53,882 bases of DNA from Gemmatimonadaceae bacterium. Its GTDB lineage: Bacteria > Gemmatimonadota > Gemmatimonadetes > Gemmatimonadales > Gemmatimonadaceae. The notes beneath the pieces are model-generated. The model was not told the origin of the DNA. It ran no database searches and saw nothing but the letters and a program-made list of their open reading frames with translations. The DNA is taken from positions 1 to 53,882 of the forward strand of contig JACCWE010000169.1 in the NCBI GenBank assembly GCA_013697785.1, written 5' to 3'. Below are positions 51,115 to 53,882 of the stretch, in pieces. Position numbers and translations under genes: made by a program. Each line of letters starts with the position of its first letter. Within the stretch, counting starts at the first letter, position 1.

Positions 51115-51603
51115 CTAGTCAGCGCCGAGGTCGCGGCGCATGAACGAGAGTGCGATGCCGTCGCGATAGAAATTCTCGACGCGGCTCTCCTCGCGAAAAC
51201 TCATCGATTCGAGAAACTCGCGCGCGCCACTGAGCGCGCGCGGATCATCAGGAAGCTCAGCCAGCACGAAGCGCGCGCCCTGATGCCGCAGCTGATCGAT
51301 CGCATCCTCCACGAGCAGCCATCCCGTGCGTACGCGGCGCGACTCGGGCTCGATCACCGTGAGATTCAATCGTCCTGCGCCATGGGCGCCACCGAAAAAT
51401 CCGAATACGATCACGCTCTCGAGATGTTCATCCACTATCGTCCCCATTGCACGTCCGTCCGCGCCCGGTGACTGCACGGCCGAGGAAAGTGCCTCGACGG
51501 CGCCGTCGAGATACGGGGTGCCGGAGAGCACGCGCTCGAGAAGGAGAACCGCCTGCGGCAGCAGCGCGCCCGATATGGGAACGATCTCTCGCCAGCCGCT
51601 CAC
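51115..51603 (-). CDS. GNAT-like acetyltransferase
   Basis: A 162-residue protein with a GNAT-like outline: VIVFGFFGGAHGAGRLNLTV in the centre, RRVRTGWLLVEDAIDQLRHQG where the acetyl-CoA site would lie (motif A is weak), and a C-terminal GAREFLESMSFREESRVENF like the family's end. Substrate unknown. GTG 51603 starts it, 12 bp after the lpd stop, so it is probably the last gene of the sucB-lpd operon, an unrelated passenger or a modifier of that complex. Confidence 0.6.
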   Translation of the reverse strand: MSGWREIVPISGALLPQAVLLLERVLSGTPYLDGAVEALSSAVQSPGADGRAMGTIVDEHLESVIVFGFFGGAHGAGRLNLTVIEPESRRVRTGWLLVEDAIDQLRHQGARFVLAELPDDPRALSGAREFLESMSFREESRVENFYRDGIALSFMRRDLGAD

Positions 51604-51615
51604 GTCACGCGCGCC

Positions 51616-53028
51616 TTAGAAGTGGATCGCGCGTCCCAGCACGGCGAGCGCCGCCTCGCGAGTCGTCTCGCTGAGCGTGGGATGCGGATGGACGGTGAGC
51701 GCGATGTCCTCGCTTGAGCCGCCGAACTCCAGCGTGAGCGTGAGTTCCGCGAGCAGCTCCGATGCCGACGGCCCAATGATGTGTGCACCGAGCAGCTGAT
51801 CGGTCTCCGCGTCGGCGATGAGCTTCACGAAGCCCGTGGCATCACCGGCCGTTCGCGCGCGCGCGTTTGCGCTGTAGGGAAAGCTCCCGATCTTGTACGC
51901 GCGCCCGCTCTCCTTCACCTCCTCCTCGGTGAGCCCCACGGCCGCGACTTCCGGCGTGGTGTAGACGATCGCGGGGATCGCGTTGTAGTGCATGTGCGAC
52001 TTTTGGCCCGCGATCACCTCGACCGCGATGATCCCCTCGTCCTCCGCCTTGTGCGCGAGCAGCAGCCCGCCAACGGCGTCGCCGATCGCATACACGCCCG
52101 GGAGGTTGGTGCGCATCTGATCGTCGACGGCGATCTCCCCGCGCGGCCCGAGCGCGAGCCCGAGCGCGTTCGCATCGATGCCGGAGAGCGAGGGCTTTCT
52201 GCCGACGGAGACGAGCACGCGATCGGCCTCGAGCGTCTCCTTTGCGCCATCCTTTTCGACGTCGACGAGCATGCGATCGCCCTCGCGCCGCGCGCCGGTG
52301 ACCTTCGTGCCGGTGCGGATCTCGAGCCCCTGCTTCCTGAACGTCTTCTCCGCCTCGCGCGCGAGCTCGGCGTCGTAGCCGGCAAGGATCGACGGGAGCA
52401 GCTCGATGATCGTGACTTTGGAGCCGAGCCTGCGCCACACGGAACCAAGCTCGACTCCGATCACGCCGCCGCCGATCACGATCAATCGCTCGGGCACGTC
52501 GGGGAGTGCGAGCGCGCCCGTGTTTGAGAGCACGCGGTCTTCGTCGAAGGGGAGGAAGGGGAGCGCGACGGGTACGGAGCCCGTCGCAATGATGACGGAC
52601 TTGGGTTTGTACGTGACGAGATTGGTTTCGGGGGGCGCCCCCCGCACCTCGACCACATTCCCCGCGAGCAGCGTCGCGCTCCCCTTCGCCCACGCAATCC
52701 CGTTCTTCCTGAACAGAAACTCGATCCCGCGCGTGTTCTGCGCCACGACGTTCGTCTTCCGCTTCTGCATCACGCCGAGATCCAGCTTCACGTCGCCCAC
52801 CATCACGCCATGTGCAGACGCGCGGTCGCGCGCGAACTCGTAGTGATGCGACGACTCCAGCAGCGCCTTGCTCGGAATGCAGCCGACGTTCACGCAGGTG
52901 CCGCCGAGGGTGGCATCGCGCTCGACGCACACGGTGCTGAGCCCGAGCTGCGCGGCGCGAATCGCGGCCACGTAGCCACCGGGGCCGCCGCCAATGATCA
53001 GCACATCAGGTTCGAGATTGTCGGTCAT
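51616..53028 (-). CDS. lpd: Dihydrolipoyl dehydrogenase (E3)
   Basis: A 470-residue flavoprotein disulfide reductase that reoxidises dihydrolipoyl groups of 2-oxoacid dehydrogenase complexes with NAD+. FAD fold IIGGGPGGYVAAIRAAQLGL, redox disulfide Cys45/Cys50 in LGGTCVNVGCIPSK, NAD fold VIGGGVIGVELGSVW, and the C-terminal active-site HPHPTLSE are all intact. It follows the E2 gene by 22 bp. With E2 it belongs to a 2-oxoglutarate or pyruvate dehydrogenase complex. Confidence 0.97.
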   Translation of the reverse strand: MTDNLEPDVLIIGGGPGGYVAAIRAAQLGLSTVCVERDATLGGTCVNVGCIPSKALLESSHHYEFARDRASAHGVMVGDVKLDLGVMQKRKTNVVAQNTRGIEFLFRKNGIAWAKGSATLLAGNVVEVRGAPPETNLVTYKPKSVIIATGSVPVALPFLPFDEDRVLSNTGALALPDVPERLIVIGGGVIGVELGSVWRRLGSKVTIIELLPSILAGYDAELAREAEKTFRKQGLEIRTGTKVTGARREGDRMLVDVEKDGAKETLEADRVLVSVGRKPSLSGIDANALGLALGPRGEIAVDDQMRTNLPGVYAIGDAVGGLLLAHKAEDEGIIAVEVIAGQKSHMHYNAIPAIVYTTPEVAAVGLTEEEVKESGRAYKIGSFPYSANARARTAGDATGFVKLIADAETDQLLGAHIIGPSASELLAELTLTLEFGGSSEDIALTVHPHPTLSETTREAALAVLGRAIHF

Positions 53029-53050
53029 GACGGCAACACGATGCGGGCGA

Positions 53051-53882
53051 TCACTCGACGAGCATCGCCGCCGGATCCTCGATCAGCTCCTTGATCCGCA
53101 CGAGGAAGAGCACCGCCTGCTGACCGTCGACCAGCCGATGATCGTACGAAAGCGCGAGATACATCATTGGCCGGATCTCGACCTTCTTGTCGATCGCGAC
53201 GGGGCGATCCTGAATCTTGTGCAGCCCGAGGATCGCAACCTGGGGATAGTTTAGTATCGGCGTCGACACGAGTGAGCCGAAGACGCCGCCGTTGGTGATC
53301 GTGAAGCTGCCGCCCGTGAGATCATCCATCGTGAGTGCGCCATCACGCGCCCGCTTCGCGACCGCGGTGAGTGCGCGGCTGAAGTCGAGCATCGACATCC
53401 TGTCCGCATCTTTCACCACCGGCACCACCAGCCCGTTCTCGGCCGCGACCGCGACGCCGAGATTCACGTAGTGCTTGTAGACCACGGAATCGCCGTCGAT
53501 CTGCGCGTTCACCGTGGGGTACGCCTTGAGCGCGAGCGCAGCGGCCTTCGCGAAAAAGGGCATGTACGTGAGCTTGACGCCGTGCTCCTTCTCGATGCGC
53601 TCGCGCAGCCGGTCGCGCACCGCGGAGACGGCGGACATGTCGACTTCGTTGAACGTCGTCAGATGCGCCGTTGCATGCTGCGACTCGAGGAGATGCTCGG
53701 CGATGCGGCGCCGGCGAGTCGTCATGCGCTCGCGAGTCTCGCGGCCGTTCTGCGACGCGGGCGCCGGCGCGGGTGCTGGTGCAGTCGCCGGAGTCGCCGC
53801 CTTTGCGGCGGGTGTGGGCGACGGAGCCTTCGGCGTCGTGCTCGCAGCCGCGAGCATGTCGCCTTTGGTCACGCGTCCGCCC
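53051..53882 (-). CDS. sucB: Dihydrolipoamide acyltransferase E2, C-terminal part (probably 2-oxoglutarate type)
   Basis: The minus-strand frame runs off the right edge, so the lipoyl domain is missing. The visible part begins in the E3-binding domain ([12 protein letters not shown] at the window edge), continues through a Pro/Ala-rich flexible linker, and then the catalytic domain: [59 protein letters not shown] and the active-site [12 protein letters not shown] (His-x3-Asp-Gly). [10 protein letters not shown] and [12 protein letters not shown] favour the succinyltransferase (SucB) class over acetyltransferase, though without E1 this is not certain. lpd follows. Confidence 0.9.
   Translation of the reverse strand, partial: GGRVTKGDMLAAASTTPKAPSPTPAAKAATPATAPAPAPAPASQNGRETRERMTTRRRRIAEHLLESQHATAHLTTFNEVDMSAVSAVRDRLRERIEKEHGVKLTYMPFFAKAAALALKAYPTVNAQIDGDSVVYKHYVNLGVAVAAENGLVVPVVKDADRMSMLDFSRALTAVAKRARDGALTMDDLTGGSFTITNGGVFGSLVSTPILNYPQVAILGLHKIQDRPVAIDKKVEIRPMMYLALSYDHRLVDGQQAVLFLVRIKELIEDPAAMLVE

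Noticed and set aside
1-53882. tRNA, rRNA, CRISPR arrays, insertion sequences, prophage or integrase genes
   Set aside because: I looked for cloverleaf ends, repeated spacers, transposase or integrase motifs and terminal repeats and found none.

Overview
The window is 53.9 kb of very G+C-rich, gene-dense DNA with about 52 protein genes. It has no rRNA or tRNA gene, no CRISPR array and no recognisable insertion sequence. Omp85 and TamB-type envelope proteins and many lipoproteins indicate a diderm bacterium. The mix of a Rho with a long disordered N-terminus, a DUF1800/DUF1501 pair, a SARP-like/TolB-like/TPR regulator, ThyX and many secreted or lipoprotein hypotheticals fits Gemmatimonadota best. 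That is an inference from gene content; no database search was possible. All product names come from motifs read by eye.

Layout. 1-5616 (minus): rho, an Omp85 protein and the N-terminal part of a TamB-like protein. 6044-9747: a regulatory patch with an isolated histidine-kinase dimerisation domain, two TPR proteins, a single-domain response regulator, a pseudo-receiver/AraC-type regulator and a 42-residue lipoprotein. Two upstream regions here share paired direct repeats of GTCC(T/G)AAA exactly 21 bp apart. 10001-14201 (minus): a polysaccharide deacetylase and the DUF1800/DUF1501 pair. 14290-18188: ABC exporter, OmpR-type regulator, a membrane protein and an orphan. 18277-27118: phosphodiesterase/glycosyltransferase pair, GMC oxidoreductase, serine hydrolase, a large SARP-like regulator and a secreted protein. 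27143-31076 (minus): four genes for two ATP-grasp ligases, a GNAT and a lysine 2,3-aminomutase. 31290-34571: ThyX, a GlcD-type oxidase and a DUF116 protein. 34568-43280 (minus): a long codirectional run including thiolase, 3-hydroxybutyryl-CoA dehydrogenase, an IPMDH-type dehydrogenase, a glycosyltransferase, an unusual RNase H and a GHMP kinase. 43552-45833: otsA-otsB for trehalose. 45855-48933: phasin-like/H1-like protein, CoA transferase and an orphan DNA adenine methylase. 48979-51061: ECF sigma factor, membrane partner and two tandem secreted paralogues, with T-tract terminators after the sigma/partner unit and after the first paralogue. 51115-53882 (minus): sucB (cut by the window edge), lpd and a GNAT.

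How genes work together. Trehalose synthesis, phasin-like and C4 acyl-CoA enzymes point to osmolyte and storage metabolism. The aminomutase/GNAT/ligase operon could make an acylated beta-lysine peptide and is the best metabolic candidate for something undescribed. The AraC/lipoprotein/TPR patch with its shared 21-bp-spaced repeats is the best regulatory candidate.
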